Of a DNA stretch of 64,000 bases, positions 39,812-49,357 are shown one piece after another; the stretch's first letter is position 1, and every line of letters starts with the position of its first letter. The translations under genes and the position numbers were made by a program. This stretch comes from Pseudonocardia sp. MH-G8. GTDB lineage: Bacteria > Actinomycetota > Actinomycetes > Mycobacteriales > Pseudonocardiaceae. The stretch is taken from contig NZ_NKYF01000001.1 in the NCBI RefSeq assembly GCF_002262885.1, positions 1,426,001 through 1,490,000 on the forward strand, written 5' to 3'. The notes under the pieces were generated by a model. The model did no database searches, was not told where the DNA came from, and saw only the letters and a list, made by a program, of their open reading frames with translations.

Positions 39812-40468
39812 ATGCGTGACGTCTACCAGGAGCAGCTCGACGAACTGGCCGAGGCCCTGGCCGACATGTGCACGAGGGTCGCCGAAGCGATGGAGAAGGC
39901 CACCCGCGCGCTCCTGGAGGCCGACCTCCAGCTCGCCGAAGAGGTGATCACGGAGGACGCCCGCGTCGACGAGCTCCGCGCGCTCGCCGAGGAGCGGGCT
40001 TTCGCGCTGCTCGCGCTGCAGGCGCCGGTGGCCACCGACCTGCGGATCGTCGTGTCGGCGATCCACGGTGCCGGCGACATCGAGCGCATGGGCGACCTCG
40101 CCCTGCACGTCGCCCAGGCGGCACGCCGGCGGCACCCGCAGGCGGTGCTCCCGGAGGAGGTCGCCCCGTACTTCGCCGAGATGGGGCAGGTCGGGGTGGC
40201 GCTGGCCCGGAAGGCGGGCGACGTCATCCGCACCCGCGATCTCGCGCGTGCCGCGGAGCTCGAGTCCGACGACGACGCCATGGACGACCTGCACCGGCAC
40301 ATGTTCACGGTGCTGATGGACCGCGACTGGCAGCACGGTGTCGGTCCCGCCGTCGACATCACCCTGCTGGCGCGCTTCTACGAGCGCTACGCCGACCACG
40401 CGGTGGCCGTCGCTCGCCGGATCGTCTACGTCGTGACCGGGCGCATGCCGGGCTCACTCACCGTCTGA
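39812..40468 (+). CDS. phoU: Phosphate uptake regulator PhoU (first copy)
   Basis: 218 residues, two PhoU three-helix repeats. The signatures [11 protein letters not shown] ('[18 protein letters not shown]') and '[21 protein letters not shown]' are present. PhoU senses the state of the PstSCAB transporter and restrains the PhoR/PhoP response. A PHO box lies upstream. A second paralogue follows 20 bp after its stop with its own -10 box. Confidence 0.93.
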   Translation: MRDVYQEQLDELAEALADMCTRVAEAMEKATRALLEADLQLAEEVITEDARVDELRALAEERAFALLALQAPVATDLRIVVSAIHGAGDIERMGDLALHVAQAARRRHPQAVLPEEVAPYFAEMGQVGVALARKAGDVIRTRDLARAAELESDDDAMDDLHRHMFTVLMDRDWQHGVGPAVDITLLARFYERYADHAVAVARRIVYVVTGRMPGSLTV

Positions 40469-40488
40469 CCGGATCCTAGGCTTCTCCC

Positions 40489-41148
40489 ATGCCTCCCGCC
40501 CCGCTGCCCGAACAGCTGGACGAGCTGTCCGAGCTGCTCGGCCGGATGTGCACGGCCGCAGCAGGTGCGCTCCACCGCGCCACCGCGGCGCTGCTGGAGT
40601 CGCGGGAGCGGCTCGCCGCCCAGGTCGTCGCCGGCGACACCGCGATCGACTCGCTGCGCGCACAGGTCGAGGAGCTCGCCGGCGACGCGCTGCTGTTCCA
40701 CAGCCCCGTGGCGGGAGACCTGCGTGCGGTCGTGGCGGCCATCCGCACCGCCAGCGACATCGAGCGCATGGGCGACCTCGCGCTGCACGTCGCCCAGGTC
40801 GTGCGGCTGCGTCACCCTGCCCCGGCCCTGCCCCCCGAGGTGCAGCCCGCCTTCGAGGAGATGGGCCGGGTGGCCGTGCAGCTCGCGGTCAAGGCCGCCG
40901 AGGTCGTACGGAGCCGCAACGTCCTGCTCGCCGCCGAGCTCGACCGCGACGACGACGAGATGGACGTGCTGCACCGCAGCATGTTCGAGGTGATGATGGA
41001 CCCGGCGTGGCCGCACGGGATCCCCGCGGCCGTGAACATCACGCTGCTGGCGCGCTACTACGAGCGGTTCGCCGACCATGCAGTGGTCGTGGCGCGTGAG
41101 ACGGTGTACGCGGTGACCGGGCAGGAGCCGGACGCCCTGCCGATCTGA
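40489..41148 (+). CDS. phoU: Phosphate uptake regulator PhoU (second copy)
   Basis: 219 residues, a clear paralogue of the gene just upstream ('[20 protein letters not shown]', 'YERFADHAVVVARETVYAVTG'). A TAGGCT -10 (40477-40482) 6 nt before the ATG suggests its own leaderless promoter; no PHO box is seen directly before it. Tandem phoU genes probably let PhoU paralogues respond to different conditions. A strong hairpin ends the transcript. Confidence 0.92.
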   Translation: MPPAPLPEQLDELSELLGRMCTAAAGALHRATAALLESRERLAAQVVAGDTAIDSLRAQVEELAGDALLFHSPVAGDLRAVVAAIRTASDIERMGDLALHVAQVVRLRHPAPALPPEVQPAFEEMGRVAVQLAVKAAEVVRSRNVLLAAELDRDDDEMDVLHRSMFEVMMDPAWPHGIPAAVNITLLARYYERFADHAVVVARETVYAVTGQEPDALPI

Positions 41149-41157
41149 GGAGCGGTC

Positions 41158-41197
41158 GTGAGTGGATACGAGTGCTGGAGCACCCGTATCCACTCAC
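41158..41197. terminator. Perfect hairpin between convergent phoU2 and pstB
   Basis: gtgagtggatacg (41158-41170) pairs with 41185-41197 over 13 bp, and the loop itself pairs gtgct with agcac (41172-41176 and 41179-41183). The result is an almost continuous 40-nt hairpin. Its place between two gene ends fits a bidirectional terminator, though T-tracts are lacking. Confidence 0.7.
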
Positions 41198-41204
41198 GGC
41201 AGGT

Positions 41205-41984
41205 TCAGCCGAAGCGGCCGGACACGTAGTCCTCGGTCGCCTTCTCCTTGGGCTGGGAGAAGATCGTCTTCGTCTCGTCCATCTCCACGAGCTTGCCGGG
41301 CTTGCCGGTGCCCTCGATGTTGAAGAAGCCGGTGTAGTCGCTCACACGCGCGGCCTGCTGCATGTTGTGCGTGACGATGACGATCGTGAAGTCCATCTTC
41401 AGCTCGTTGATCAGGTCCTCGATCGCGAGCGTGGAGATCGGGTCGAGGGCCGAGCACGGCTCGTCCATGAGCAGGACGTCGGGCTGCACGGCGATCGCCC
41501 GCGCGATGCACAGCCGTTGCTGCTGGCCGCCGGAGAGGCCGGAGCCGGGCTTCTCGAGCCGGTCCTTGACCTCGTTCCAGAGGTTCGCGCCCCGCAGCGA
41601 CTTCTCCACGAGGTCGTCGGTGGCGTCCTTGCGCAGCTTCTTGCTGTTGAGCCGCTGGCCCGCGATCACGTTGTCGTAGATCGACATCGTGGGGAACGGG
41701 TTGGGACGCTGGAACACCATGCCGATCTGCCGACGGACACCCACGGGGTCGATGCCCGGCCCGTAGAGGTCCTTGCCGTCCAGCTCCAGCTTGCCCTCGA
41801 CGCGCGCGCCGGGGATGACCTCGTGCATGCGGTTGATCGCACGCAGGTAGGTGGACTTGCCGCAACCGGACGGGCCGATCAGCGCGGTGACCGTCTTCGG
41901 CCGGATCGTCATGTTGACGCCCTCGACCGCGCGGAACGCGCTGTAGTAGATGTTCAGGTCCTTGGCTTCGATCGCCTTGCCCAT
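41205..41984 (-). CDS. pstB: Phosphate ABC transporter ATP-binding protein PstB
   Basis: 259 residues. Walker A '[20 protein letters not shown]', Q-loop '[20 protein letters not shown]', signature '[16 protein letters not shown]', Walker B '[13 protein letters not shown]' and the H-loop His in [14 protein letters not shown] are all present. It powers PstCA in phosphate uptake at the inner face of the membrane. It is last in the pstSCAB operon. The IAPKT start of PstA and its start are 10 bp apart. Confidence 0.97.
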   Translation of the reverse strand: MGKAIEAKDLNIYYSAFRAVEGVNMTIRPKTVTALIGPSGCGKSTYLRAINRMHEVIPGARVEGKLELDGKDLYGPGIDPVGVRRQIGMVFQRPNPFPTMSIYDNVIAGQRLNSKKLRKDATDDLVEKSLRGANLWNEVKDRLEKPGSGLSGGQQQRLCIARAIAVQPDVLLMDEPCSALDPISTLAIEDLINELKMDFTIVIVTHNMQQAARVSDYTGFFNIEGTGKPGKLVEMDETKTIFSQPKEKATEDYVSGRFG

Positions 41985-41994
41985 CGCCGGGCTC

Positions 41995-43080
41995 CTATCG
42001 GGTCTTCGGCGCGAACACGCGGGCGATGAGTCGCGCCAGCAGGTTCAGCACCATGACGATGATGATCAGTACGAGCGCCGCGGTCCACGCCCGCTCCAGG
42101 TAGGGCTCGCGGGGCACCCCGGGTGTGGCGTACGAGAGGTACGAGAAGACCGGGAGCGTGGCCATGCGGCCGTCGAAGGCGTTGAAGTTCAGCGCCGTGG
42201 AGAGGCCGACCGCGACCAGCAGCGGCGCCGTCTCGCCGATCACGCGGGCGATGGCCAGCGTGATGCCGGAGGCGATGCCCGCGATCGACGTCGGGATCAC
42301 GACCTTCATGATCGTGCGCCACTTGGGCACCCCGAGCGCGAAGGCGGCCTCGCGCAGCTCGTTCGGCACGATCTTGAGCATCTCCTCGGTGGCGCGCACG
42401 ACCACCGGGATCATCAGGACCGACAGCGCGACCGAGCCCGCGAACCCGAGCCGGGCTCCGGGCCCGGCCACGTAGGTGAACAGCGAGACGGCGAACAGAC
42501 CGGCGACGATCGACGGGATGCCGGTCATCACGTCCACGAAGAAGGTGATCGCCTGCGCGAGCCTTCCCTTGCCGTACTCGACCAGGTAGACGGCGGTGAG
42601 CAGCCCGACCGGGATGGACATCAGGGCCGCGAACCCGGTGATGATCAACGTTCCGGTGATCGCGTGGTACGCGCCACCGCCCTCGCCCACGACGCCGCGC
42701 ATCGAGGAGCTGAAGAACTCCGTGTCGAAGCGGGCGACGCCCTCGGTGACGATCGTGATGATGACCGAGACAAGCGGGATGACGGCGAGCAGGAAGGCGC
42801 AGGTGACGATCACCGTGACCAACCGGTCGACGGCCTTGCGCCTGCCTTCGACGGCGTACGAGGCGGCGTAGAGCCCCACGGCGAAGACGACGGCGGTGCC
42901 GACGACGAACAACCCGAAGCTGAACCCGACGAGGGCCAGCAGACCGCCGACGACGACCGCGGTGGCGGCCAGACCGCCCGGCACGGCCCACGTCGGCAGG
43001 TGCCGCTGCTCGCGCAGGCCGCTCGGCGGTGACGGGAGCGCGTTCCCCGACTCCTGGCGTTTGCTGGTGTCGACGGTCAT
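41995..43080 (-). CDS. pstA: Phosphate ABC transporter permease PstA
   Basis: 361 residues, longer than the E. coli form because of an N-terminal extension with two extra helices ('[34 protein letters not shown]'). The permease core has '[27 protein letters not shown]', '[16 protein letters not shown]', the EAA loop '[23 protein letters not shown]' and '[14 protein letters not shown]'. Its ATG overlaps the pstC stop by 1 bp. It forms the membrane channel with PstC. Confidence 0.96.
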   Translation of the reverse strand: MTVDTSKRQESGNALPSPPSGLREQRHLPTWAVPGGLAATAVVVGGLLALVGFSFGLFVVGTAVVFAVGLYAASYAVEGRRKAVDRLVTVIVTCAFLLAVIPLVSVIITIVTEGVARFDTEFFSSSMRGVVGEGGGAYHAITGTLIITGFAALMSIPVGLLTAVYLVEYGKGRLAQAITFFVDVMTGIPSIVAGLFAVSLFTYVAGPGARLGFAGSVALSVLMIPVVVRATEEMLKIVPNELREAAFALGVPKWRTIMKVVIPTSIAGIASGITLAIARVIGETAPLLVAVGLSTALNFNAFDGRMATLPVFSYLSYATPGVPREPYLERAWTAALVLIIIVMVLNLLARLIARVFAPKTR

Positions 43081-44054
43081 CAGTTGGCCCCCGAGAACTC
43101 TCGGCGTCGGTTGATGATGAAGCGCGCGATGGAGTTCACCGCGAGGGTGATGAGGAACAGCACCAGGCCGGAGGCGATCAGCACGTTGACGCCGAGGCCG
43201 CTGGCCTCCGGGAACTGCAGCGCGATGTTCGCCGCGATCGTGGAGGGGTTGCCGTTGCTGATCAGGTTGAAGGTGATGCCGCCGGACACGGAGAGCACGA
43301 TCGCGACCGCCATCGTCTCGCCGAGCGCGCGGCCCAGGCCCAGCATCGCGCCGCTGATGATGCCGGAGCGGCCGAACGGCAGCACCGACATGCGGATCAT
43401 CTCCCAGCGGGTGGCCCCGAGGGCGAGCGCCGCCTCCTCGTGGAGCTTCGGCGTCTGGAGGAAGACCTCCCGCGCCACGGCCGTGATGATCGGAAGGATC
43501 ATGACGGCGAGTACGACGCCCGTCACCAGCATCGTGCGGCCGGTGGCCGACACCGGGCCGGCGAACAGCGGGATGAAGCCGAGGTTGCCCTCCAGCCACT
43601 GCATCAGGGCGATGGAGGCCGGTGCGAGCGTCCAGGCACCCCAGAGGCCGTAGACGATGCTCGGCACCGCGGCGAGCAGGTCGACGACGTAGCCCAGTGC
43701 CTGGGCGATCCGGCGCGGTGCGTAGTGGGTGATGAAGAGAGCGACCGCCACGGCGAGCGGGGTCGCCATCACCAGGGCGATGACCGCGGCGAGCAGGGTG
43801 CCGAAGATCAGGGGGGCGACGTAGGCGAAGAAGCCCTCGCCGCCCGGGATGTCGGCGGCGGGAGCGGTCAGTGCCGGGATCGCCTCGACGAGCAGGAACG
43901 CGGCGACACCGGCCAGCACGACCAGGATCAGGATGCCTGCGCCCTTGGCCAGGCCGGAGAAGATGCGGTCACCGGGCTGGACGATCGGCTTCGCCGGGGC
44001 GGCCTGCAGCGGCGTGCCCGCAGGAGCGGGCCCGGGGGTGGTGTCGGTACTCAC
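43080..44054 (-). CDS. pstC: Phosphate ABC transporter permease PstC
   Basis: 324 residues with six helices. Signatures are 'APLIFGTLLAAVIALVMATPLAVAVALFI', 'DLLAAVPSIVYGLWGAW', the EAA loop 'EEAALALGATRWEMIRMSVLP' and 'LGLGRALGETMAVAIVLS'. It starts at GTG 44054. It pairs with PstA. A hairpin between this gene and pstS (44129-44166) may lower its expression relative to the binding protein. Confidence 0.96.
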   Translation of the reverse strand: MSTDTTPGPAPAGTPLQAAPAKPIVQPGDRIFSGLAKGAGILILVVLAGVAAFLLVEAIPALTAPAADIPGGEGFFAYVAPLIFGTLLAAVIALVMATPLAVAVALFITHYAPRRIAQALGYVVDLLAAVPSIVYGLWGAWTLAPASIALMQWLEGNLGFIPLFAGPVSATGRTMLVTGVVLAVMILPIITAVAREVFLQTPKLHEEAALALGATRWEMIRMSVLPFGRSGIISGAMLGLGRALGETMAVAIVLSVSGGITFNLISNGNPSTIAANIALQFPEASGLGVNVLIASGLVLFLITLAVNSIARFIINRRREFSGAN

Positions 44055-44128
44055 GTGATCCCTTCCCGCGGATCGGCGCGGAAGATCGAACGTGCAGAGT
44101 GGAGACGTACGAGGTCGAGACGGGCCGA

Positions 44129-44166
44129 AGGCCCGGACGGGTCCATGATGACGACCGTCCGGGCCT
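44129..44166 (-). terminator. Hairpin between pstS and pstC (attenuator or stabiliser)
   Basis: aggcccggacgg (44129-44140) pairs perfectly with 44155-44166 around a 14-nt loop. There is no T-tract after it on the minus strand. In binding-protein operons such a stem commonly lets the binding protein be made in excess. Confidence 0.65.
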
Positions 44167-44191
44167 CGCGGCTACGTGATACCGGGCTCAA

Positions 44192-45319
44192 TCAGCCCGC
44201 CGCGGCGATGGCGTCGATCGCCGGCTGGAACGTGCTGCGCTGGCTGGCCGAGATCGGCGCGTTGCCGGCGTTCGCGCTGGCCGCCGACTGGCCCTCCTCG
44301 CTCGCCATGTAGCTCAGGAAGGCGCGCACCGCGTCCGCCTGGGCCGGGTCCGAGTACTGGGTGCAGGCGATCGTGTACGAGACCAGCACGACCGGGTAGG
44401 TGCCGGCCGTGGTGCTGTCGCGCGCGAGCTCGACACCGAAGTTGTACTGGCCCTGGCCCTCGACCCGCGGCGAGGACTCGACGACGGCGGCGGCTGCCTC
44501 CGGCGTCGGGTCGACGTAGCCGTCGCCGACCTGGACGTCGACGGTGCCGAGCTCGCCGGCCTGGCTCAGGTCGGCGTAGCCGATCGCGCCCTGGCCGGCC
44601 TGGACCGCTCCGACGACGCCGGAGGTGCCCTGCGCCGCCTCGCCACCCTGGACCGGCCAGTTGCCGTCGGGCTCGTGCGGCCAGTCGGCGGCCGCGGTAG
44701 CGGCCAGGTACTCGGTGAAGTTCTCGGTGGTGCCGGACTCGTCGGCGCGGTTCACCGGCGTGATCGCCGTGGCCGGGAGCTGGACGCCCGGGTTCTCCGC
44801 GGCGATGGCCGGGTCGTTCCACGTGGTGATCTGCCGGTTGAACACCTTGGCGATCGTGGCCGGCGACATCTGGATGTTGTCGACGCCCTCCAGGTTGAAC
44901 ACCACCGCGATCGGCGAGATGTAGAGCGGCATCTGCACGACGTTGTCCGGGCCGCCGCAGATCTGCTGGGCCGCGGGCAGCTCCTCCTCGTCCAGGAGGG
45001 AGTCGCTGCCGGCGAACTGGACGGCGCCCGCGGTGAACTGCGTCCGGCCGGCGCCCGAGCCGGTCGGGTCGTAGTTCACGGTGGCGTCGGGAGCGATGCT
45101 GGTGAAGCCTGCGATCCAGGCCTCCATCGCAGCCTGCTGTGAGGTGGCGCCGGCGCCGGCGATCGTTCCGGCGACGTCACTCGTGGGAGCGCTGTCGCCA
45201 CCGCCGGCAGGCGGGGCGGTCTCGTTGGCTGCGCCGCAGCCGGCGAGCAGGAGCGCGCCGCTGGCGGCCACGCCGACCGCAGCGAGTCGGGCACGGGAAC
45301 CGTGCCGCAGGGTGTTCAC
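44192..45319 (-). CDS. pstS: Phosphate-binding lipoprotein PstS
   Basis: 375 residues from GTG 45319. The signal 'LAAVGVAASGALLLAGC' ends in a lipobox (Cys28). The phosphate pocket residues are present: 'AGATSQQAAMEAWI', 'YDPTGSGAGRTQF' (Ser/Gly/Arg loop), 'FAGSDSLL' (Asp), and 'NRADESGTTENFTEYL' (Arg, Ser, Gly, Thr). It binds phosphate outside the membrane and delivers it to PstCA. It is the first gene of the operon and has a PHO box upstream. Confidence 0.96.
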   Translation of the reverse strand: MNTLRHGSRARLAAVGVAASGALLLAGCGAANETAPPAGGGDSAPTSDVAGTIAGAGATSQQAAMEAWIAGFTSIAPDATVNYDPTGSGAGRTQFTAGAVQFAGSDSLLDEEELPAAQQICGGPDNVVQMPLYISPIAVVFNLEGVDNIQMSPATIAKVFNRQITTWNDPAIAAENPGVQLPATAITPVNRADESGTTENFTEYLAATAAADWPHEPDGNWPVQGGEAAQGTSGVVGAVQAGQGAIGYADLSQAGELGTVDVQVGDGYVDPTPEAAAAVVESSPRVEGQGQYNFGVELARDSTTAGTYPVVLVSYTIACTQYSDPAQADAVRAFLSYMASEEGQSAASANAGNAPISASQRSTFQPAIDAIAAAG

Positions 45320-45416
45320 CTGTGTTCCTCCGTCGTGAGTTCCCGTGAACGGGCAGGCGGCTCAAGAAAGCCACCGGTCGCGAACGGTAGGTAAGCCCGG
45401 TGGACGCCCCCCGCCG

Positions 45417-45438
45417 TCGAGGTGAACGCAGGATGAAC
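45417..45438 (-). promoter_or_regulatory. PHO box upstream of pstS
   Basis: On the minus strand two 11-bp units, gttcatcctgc (45438-45428) and gttcacctcga (45427-45417), are directly repeated. They match the pair upstream of phoU1 and the known PhoP box. A single further unit (gttcacccccc, 45546-45536) lies upstream. The operon should be induced when phosphate is low. Confidence 0.75.
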
Positions 45439-45551
45439 ACGTCCCCCGGGTGAGGCAGCACACTCACCGACGGTGCAGCGTGATCTCCCCGTGACCTGCG
45501 TCGACGTGATCAGCTGCATCGTCGCGCGGGTTGCCGGGGGGTGAACAGGGG

Positions 45552-46427
45552 TCAGCGGCGGTACGAAACATCGGCCTGCCAACGCGTGAATCCGAGGCTG
45601 CCGTAGAGCCGCACGGCCGCTGAGTTGTCCGCCTCGACGTAGAGCAGGACGCGGGTCTGCCCGCGGTCGTCGCGCAGGTGCTGCAGGCCCGCGAGGGTGA
45701 GCGCCGTGCCGAGCCGCAGACCGCGCGCCGCCGGGTCCACCCCGAGCACGTAGACCTCGCCGATCGGCTCGGGTTCGGTGTGCACCTTCGTCCAGTGGAA
45801 GCCGAGCAGCCGGCCGTGGCCGTCGACGGCCAGCAGGAACCCCGCGGGGTCGAACCAGGGCTGGGCCTCGCCGTCGCGGATCCGGTCGAGGTCCCAGCCG
45901 CCTTGCTCGGGATGCCAGTCGAACGCGGAGTTGTTGACGCGCAGGAACTCCTCCTCGTCCACGCCCACGACGAACGGCCGCAGCACCACCCCGTCGGGCA
46001 GTTCCGGGACAGGCACCGGTTCGGCCAGGTCGCGCCGCATCTGCCACAGCTCCCGCGCCGCGGTGAACCCGAGGCGGGCGGCAAGGGCAACGGCGCCGGG
46101 GTGCTGCCCGTGCGCCCAGACGTTCAGCGGGGTGCTGCCGCGCTCCAGCAGCGCGTCGACCAGGCGCGTGCCCAGCCCCGCGCGGCGGCGGTCGGGATGC
46201 ACGACGAGCTCGGCCACCCCGTCGGCGACGTCGAGCTGGGCGATCCCGCACAGCACGCCCGCCTCGTCGCGCGCGAGCAGGTGGGCGGCGTCATCGCGGT
46301 GCAGGTGCAGCAGCACGTGCTCGCCGAGCGGCGCGGTGCCGTCCACCGCCGTGGCCGCCGCGGCGAGCGCCTCGACCTCGGCCACCGCCGCCTCGTCCAA
46401 CCCCGCGTGCCACGCCAGCTCGATCAT
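45552..46427 (-). CDS. mshD: Mycothiol synthase (acetyl-CoA:Cys-GlcN-Ins acetyltransferase)
   Basis: 291 residues with two GNAT domains, the MshD architecture. The N-terminal domain has 'GVAELVVHPDRRRAGLGTRLVDALL', the C-terminal active domain 'GEVYVLGVDPAARGLRLGTAL' with the R/Q-x-x-G-x-G/A acetyl-CoA loop and 'NNSAFDWHPEQGGWDLDRI', a typical MshD stretch. It catalyses the last step of mycothiol synthesis. It is downstream of glnR in the same direction, 41 bp apart, the order found in many actinobacteria. Confidence 0.94.
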   Translation of the reverse strand: MIELAWHAGLDEAAVAEVEALAAAATAVDGTAPLGEHVLLHLHRDDAAHLLARDEAGVLCGIAQLDVADGVAELVVHPDRRRAGLGTRLVDALLERGSTPLNVWAHGQHPGAVALAARLGFTAARELWQMRRDLAEPVPVPELPDGVVLRPFVVGVDEEEFLRVNNSAFDWHPEQGGWDLDRIRDGEAQPWFDPAGFLLAVDGHGRLLGFHWTKVHTEPEPIGEVYVLGVDPAARGLRLGTALTLAGLQHLRDDRGQTRVLLYVEADNSAAVRLYGSLGFTRWQADVSYRR

Positions 46428-46468
46428 GCGACGACGCTACCCCGGACGGCGCGCAGCCCGTCCCGCCG

Positions 46469-47242
46469 TCACACCCGTCCTGCGAAGCCGGACAGCCGGC
46501 CACGCGCTCGATCGCCCCCGTCCTCGTCGCCGTCCTCGTCCTCGGTGAGGACCGCAGGCGGCGCAGCGAGGGAGCCGCGCGAGGGCCGGACGAACTTGTA
46601 GCCGACGTTGCGGACGGTGCCGATCATCTGCTCGTGCTCGGGGCCGAGCTTCGCGCGCAACCGCCGCACGTGGACGTCGACCGTGCGGGTGCCACCGAAG
46701 AAGTCGTAGCCCCACACCTCCTGCAGCAGCTGCGCCCGCGTGAACACCCGGCCCGCGTGCTGGGCGAGGTACTTGAGCAGCTCGAACTCCTTGTAGGTGA
46801 GCTCGAGGAGCCGGCCGCGCAACCGCGCCGCGTAGGTGGCCTCGTCGATGACGAGCTCGCCGAGCACGAGCGCGGTGCCGTCGCGGCCCGCGTCGGCGCC
46901 GGGACGGGACTTGAGCAGCCGCAGCCGCGCGTCGACCTCGGCGGGGCCCGTGCCGGGCAGCAGGATCTCGTCGATGGCCCACTCCCCCGAGACCGCCACC
47001 AGGCCCCCCTCGGTGAGCACGGCGATGACGGGCACCTCGGTGCCGGTGCTGCCGAGCAACCGGCACAGGCTGCGGGCCGCCACGAGGTCGGTGCGCGCAT
47101 CGACGAGCACGGCGTCGTGCGGTCCGGCGTCGAGCAGGGCCGCCACCTCGGGCGCGGCCGTTCGGACGCCGTGCGGCAGCAGGGTGAGGGCCGGCAGCAC
47201 GGACCCGGGATCGGGGTCGGCCGTCAACAGAAGGAGTTCCAC
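46469..47242 (-). CDS. glnR: GlnR-type orphan response regulator
   Basis: 257 residues from GTG 47242. The receiver-like domain holds the GlnR pattern '[27 protein letters not shown]', '[21 protein letters not shown]', '[21 protein letters not shown]' and 'AEVDARLRL'. The OmpR-type winged helix is '[20 protein letters not shown]', then [20 protein letters not shown]. GlnR controls nitrogen metabolism genes and cross-talks with PhoP. No histidine kinase gene is adjacent, as usual for GlnR. The C-terminal tail is acidic and variable. Confidence 0.92.
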   Translation of the reverse strand: MELLLLTADPDPGSVLPALTLLPHGVRTAAPEVAALLDAGPHDAVLVDARTDLVAARSLCRLLGSTGTEVPVIAVLTEGGLVAVSGEWAIDEILLPGTGPAEVDARLRLLKSRPGADAGRDGTALVLGELVIDEATYAARLRGRLLELTYKEFELLKYLAQHAGRVFTRAQLLQEVWGYDFFGGTRTVDVHVRRLRAKLGPEHEQMIGTVRNVGYKFVRPSRGSLAAPPAVLTEDEDGDEDGGDRARGRLSGFAGRV

Positions 47243-47366
47243 GCGGTGCGTCTCCTCTCCACCGGGAGCCGGAGCGCCGGCTGCGCCCCTCGTCCGATCA
47301 CGGCGGGCGACCTCGACGCACCGTTCACACCCGCGTGACCCGGCGGGTACACCACCACGCGGATCG

Positions 47367-48245
47367 ATGCAGGATAGCCGGGTGGAGGTCGATGGCACGA
47401 GCCGCGCGGCGCAGGTCACGCCCGTTCCGATCGAGGCGACGACCTCCGACGGCGTCGTGCTCACCGGTGTTCACCTCGCACGGACGGGTCCTCCGCGCGG
47501 CGCCGCGCTCGTCGTCGCGCACGGGTTCACCCACCACATCCGGTACCGGACCACCCGCGCGCTCCTCACCTCGTTGAGCGCTCACGCGCCGGTGGTGGCC
47601 CTCGACATGCGTGGCCACGGCCGCTCCGGCGGGCGCAGCACGGTGGGCGACCGCGAGCCGCTCGACCTCGACGCTGCCGTCGCCGTCGCGCGCCGCCTCG
47701 GCTACGAGCGGGTGGCCACGGTCGGGTTCTCCCTCGGCGCCGCCGTGGCCCTGCGCCAGGCCGCCGACGGCGCGCACGCGCCGGACGCCGTGGTGGCCGT
47801 GAGCTCGCCTGCCCGCTGGTACTCACGGGAGACCTTCCCCATGCGACAGGTGCACTGGCTGCTCGAACAACCCCACGGCCGCCTCGCCGCCCGCGCTCTC
47901 GGCGTGCGCCTCGACGGCCGGTGGGAGGTGGTGCCGCCGTCACCCGTCGAGGTGGTCTCCGCCATCACGGCGCCGCTGCTGCTCGTGCACATCGCCGGCG
48001 ACCGCTACTTCTCCGCCACCCACGCCCGGGCGCTCGCCGCGGCGGCCGGCGGGCGCGCGGAGCTGTGGGAGGAACCCGGCGACGGGCACGGCGAGAGCGG
48101 CACGCATGCGGCGCTCGCCCACCGGATCGCACGGTGGTCGCTCGCGGCCTGCGCCAACCCCGGTGACGCGCGGAGACACGCTCGCTCTACGGTCGAAGGC
48201 CGCACCCCGGCAGAGCGCCGGGCAGCAGGGTCGGAGGTCGGATGA
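47367..48245 (+). CDS. Alpha/beta hydrolase
   Basis: 292 residues. '[20 protein letters not shown]' is the oxyanion region, '[14 protein letters not shown]' the second strand, and [10 protein letters not shown] holds the nucleophile Ser. The Asp lies in '[13 protein letters not shown]' and the His in '[10 protein letters not shown]'. It is a monoacylglycerol-lipase or esterase-like enzyme. It has no signal peptide. Its stop overlaps the ATG of the DUF2993 gene (ATGA), so the two are coupled. Confidence 0.88.
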   Translation: MQDSRVEVDGTSRAAQVTPVPIEATTSDGVVLTGVHLARTGPPRGAALVVAHGFTHHIRYRTTRALLTSLSAHAPVVALDMRGHGRSGGRSTVGDREPLDLDAAVAVARRLGYERVATVGFSLGAAVALRQAADGAHAPDAVVAVSSPARWYSRETFPMRQVHWLLEQPHGRLAARALGVRLDGRWEVVPPSPVEVVSAITAPLLLVHIAGDRYFSATHARALAAAAGGRAELWEEPGDGHGESGTHAALAHRIARWSLAACANPGDARRHARSTVEGRTPAERRAAGSEVG

Positions 48246-49033
48246 GGCGCCTGGTCATCGCGCTGCTCGTCCTGGTCGGACTGTTCGTGGCGGTCGACTT
48301 CGGGACAGCCGCGCTCGCCGAGTCGGCGGTGTCGCGCCAGATGCGCGAGCAGATCGGGCTCGTCGACGACCCGGACGTGCGGATCAACGGCTTCCCGTTC
48401 CTCACCCAAGCCATCTCGGGCGAGTACCCCGAGGTCGACGTCTCGGCCCTCCGGATCAAGGTGGGCGAGCTGCGGGACCTGAGCGTCCACGCACGGCTGC
48501 GCGACGTCAGCGCGCCCCTGCCGATGCTGCTCGGGTCCGGCCCGAAGTCGTTGGCGGTGCGGTCGGTCGAGGGCACGGTCCGGATCCCCGCGTCCGACGT
48601 GGAGCGCCTCGTTCCCGGCATCGAGGACCTGCGCATCGAGAACGTCGACGACTTCGTGCTGCAGCAGGCCGTCGAGGAGGGCGCCGACAGGTCGCTGCGG
48701 ACGCTCGACCCGAGCGACGCGGTCCGCCTCGTCGGCACGGCCACGCTGCTCGGGCAGGAGACCGAGGTGTCGACGATCGCCGTGCTCACGCTCGTGGACG
48801 GGCAGGCGCAGATCGTGCCCCGCGACATCCGGGTCGGCGACAGCGACGCACCGCCGCTCCCCGCGGCCCTCCAGCGCACGCTCGAACAGCAGTTCACGCT
48901 GCGGATCGACCCCGGTTCGCTCCCGCTCGCAGCCACGCCTACACGGCTGCGCGCGGCCGGTGGCGCCCTCGAGATCAGCGGCTTCGCCGACGACCTCACC
49001 CTCGGTGCCGGTGCGGTGGCGGCCACCGGTTGA
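48242..49033 (+). CDS. DUF2993 (LmeA-like) exported protein
   Basis: 263 residues. Residues 4-22 (LVIALLVLVGLFVAVDFG) form a signal anchor. The rest matches DUF2993: 'LAESAVSRQMREQIGLVDDP', 'VRINGFPFLTQAISGEYPEV', 'LTLVDGQAQIVPRDIRVGD'. LmeA of Mycobacterium, a DUF2993 protein, binds lipid in the periplasm and helps lipomannan elongation, so a role in envelope lipid handling is likely. It is coupled to the alpha/beta hydrolase upstream. Confidence 0.85.
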   Translation: MRRLVIALLVLVGLFVAVDFGTAALAESAVSRQMREQIGLVDDPDVRINGFPFLTQAISGEYPEVDVSALRIKVGELRDLSVHARLRDVSAPLPMLLGSGPKSLAVRSVEGTVRIPASDVERLVPGIEDLRIENVDDFVLQQAVEEGADRSLRTLDPSDAVRLVGTATLLGQETEVSTIAVLTLVDGQAQIVPRDIRVGDSDAPPLPAALQRTLEQQFTLRIDPGSLPLAATPTRLRAAGGALEISGFADDLTLGAGAVAATG

Positions 49034-49124
49034 GGTGCCGCGGGGCGTGACCTGGTCCTCATCCGGACCGATGGCGGCCTGCGCGCACTGCCGCGCGGCC
49101 CGATCCTCGGCTACTCTCGCCTGC

Positions 49125-49199
49125 GTGTTCTGGCCGCTGACCCGTCGCCGCGCAGTTGATCTGTGCCGCGTCGGCAGCTGCCTGTGTCGCGTCTCCTGA
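49125..49199 (+). CDS. Cysteine-rich leader peptide of the sulfurtransferase operon
   Basis: GTG 49125 starts a 24-codon ORF ending in DLCRVGSCLCRVS. A -10 TACTCT (49112-49117) lies 7 nt before the GTG, so it is probably leaderless. Short leaderless ORFs with clustered Cys codons act as cysteine-responsive attenuators upstream of sulfur genes in mycobacteria. This peptide has the same features and precedes a sulfurtransferase gene by about 160 nt. When cysteine is low, ribosome stalling at its Cys codons would raise downstream expression. Confidence 0.7.
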   Translation: MFWPLTRRRAVDLCRVGSCLCRVS

Positions 49200-49357
49200 G
49201 CCCTTCCGCGTCTTCCGCGCACCCTCAGGAGCATCCGCATGTCTGCACCACCACACCCGTCTGCCGTGCCTCGGGCCGGCAGCGCGCCCGCGCACGTCTC
49301 GTTCCGTTCCGCCACCGCCGACAGCAGCGCACGACCAACAGACAGGGGAGCAACCGC

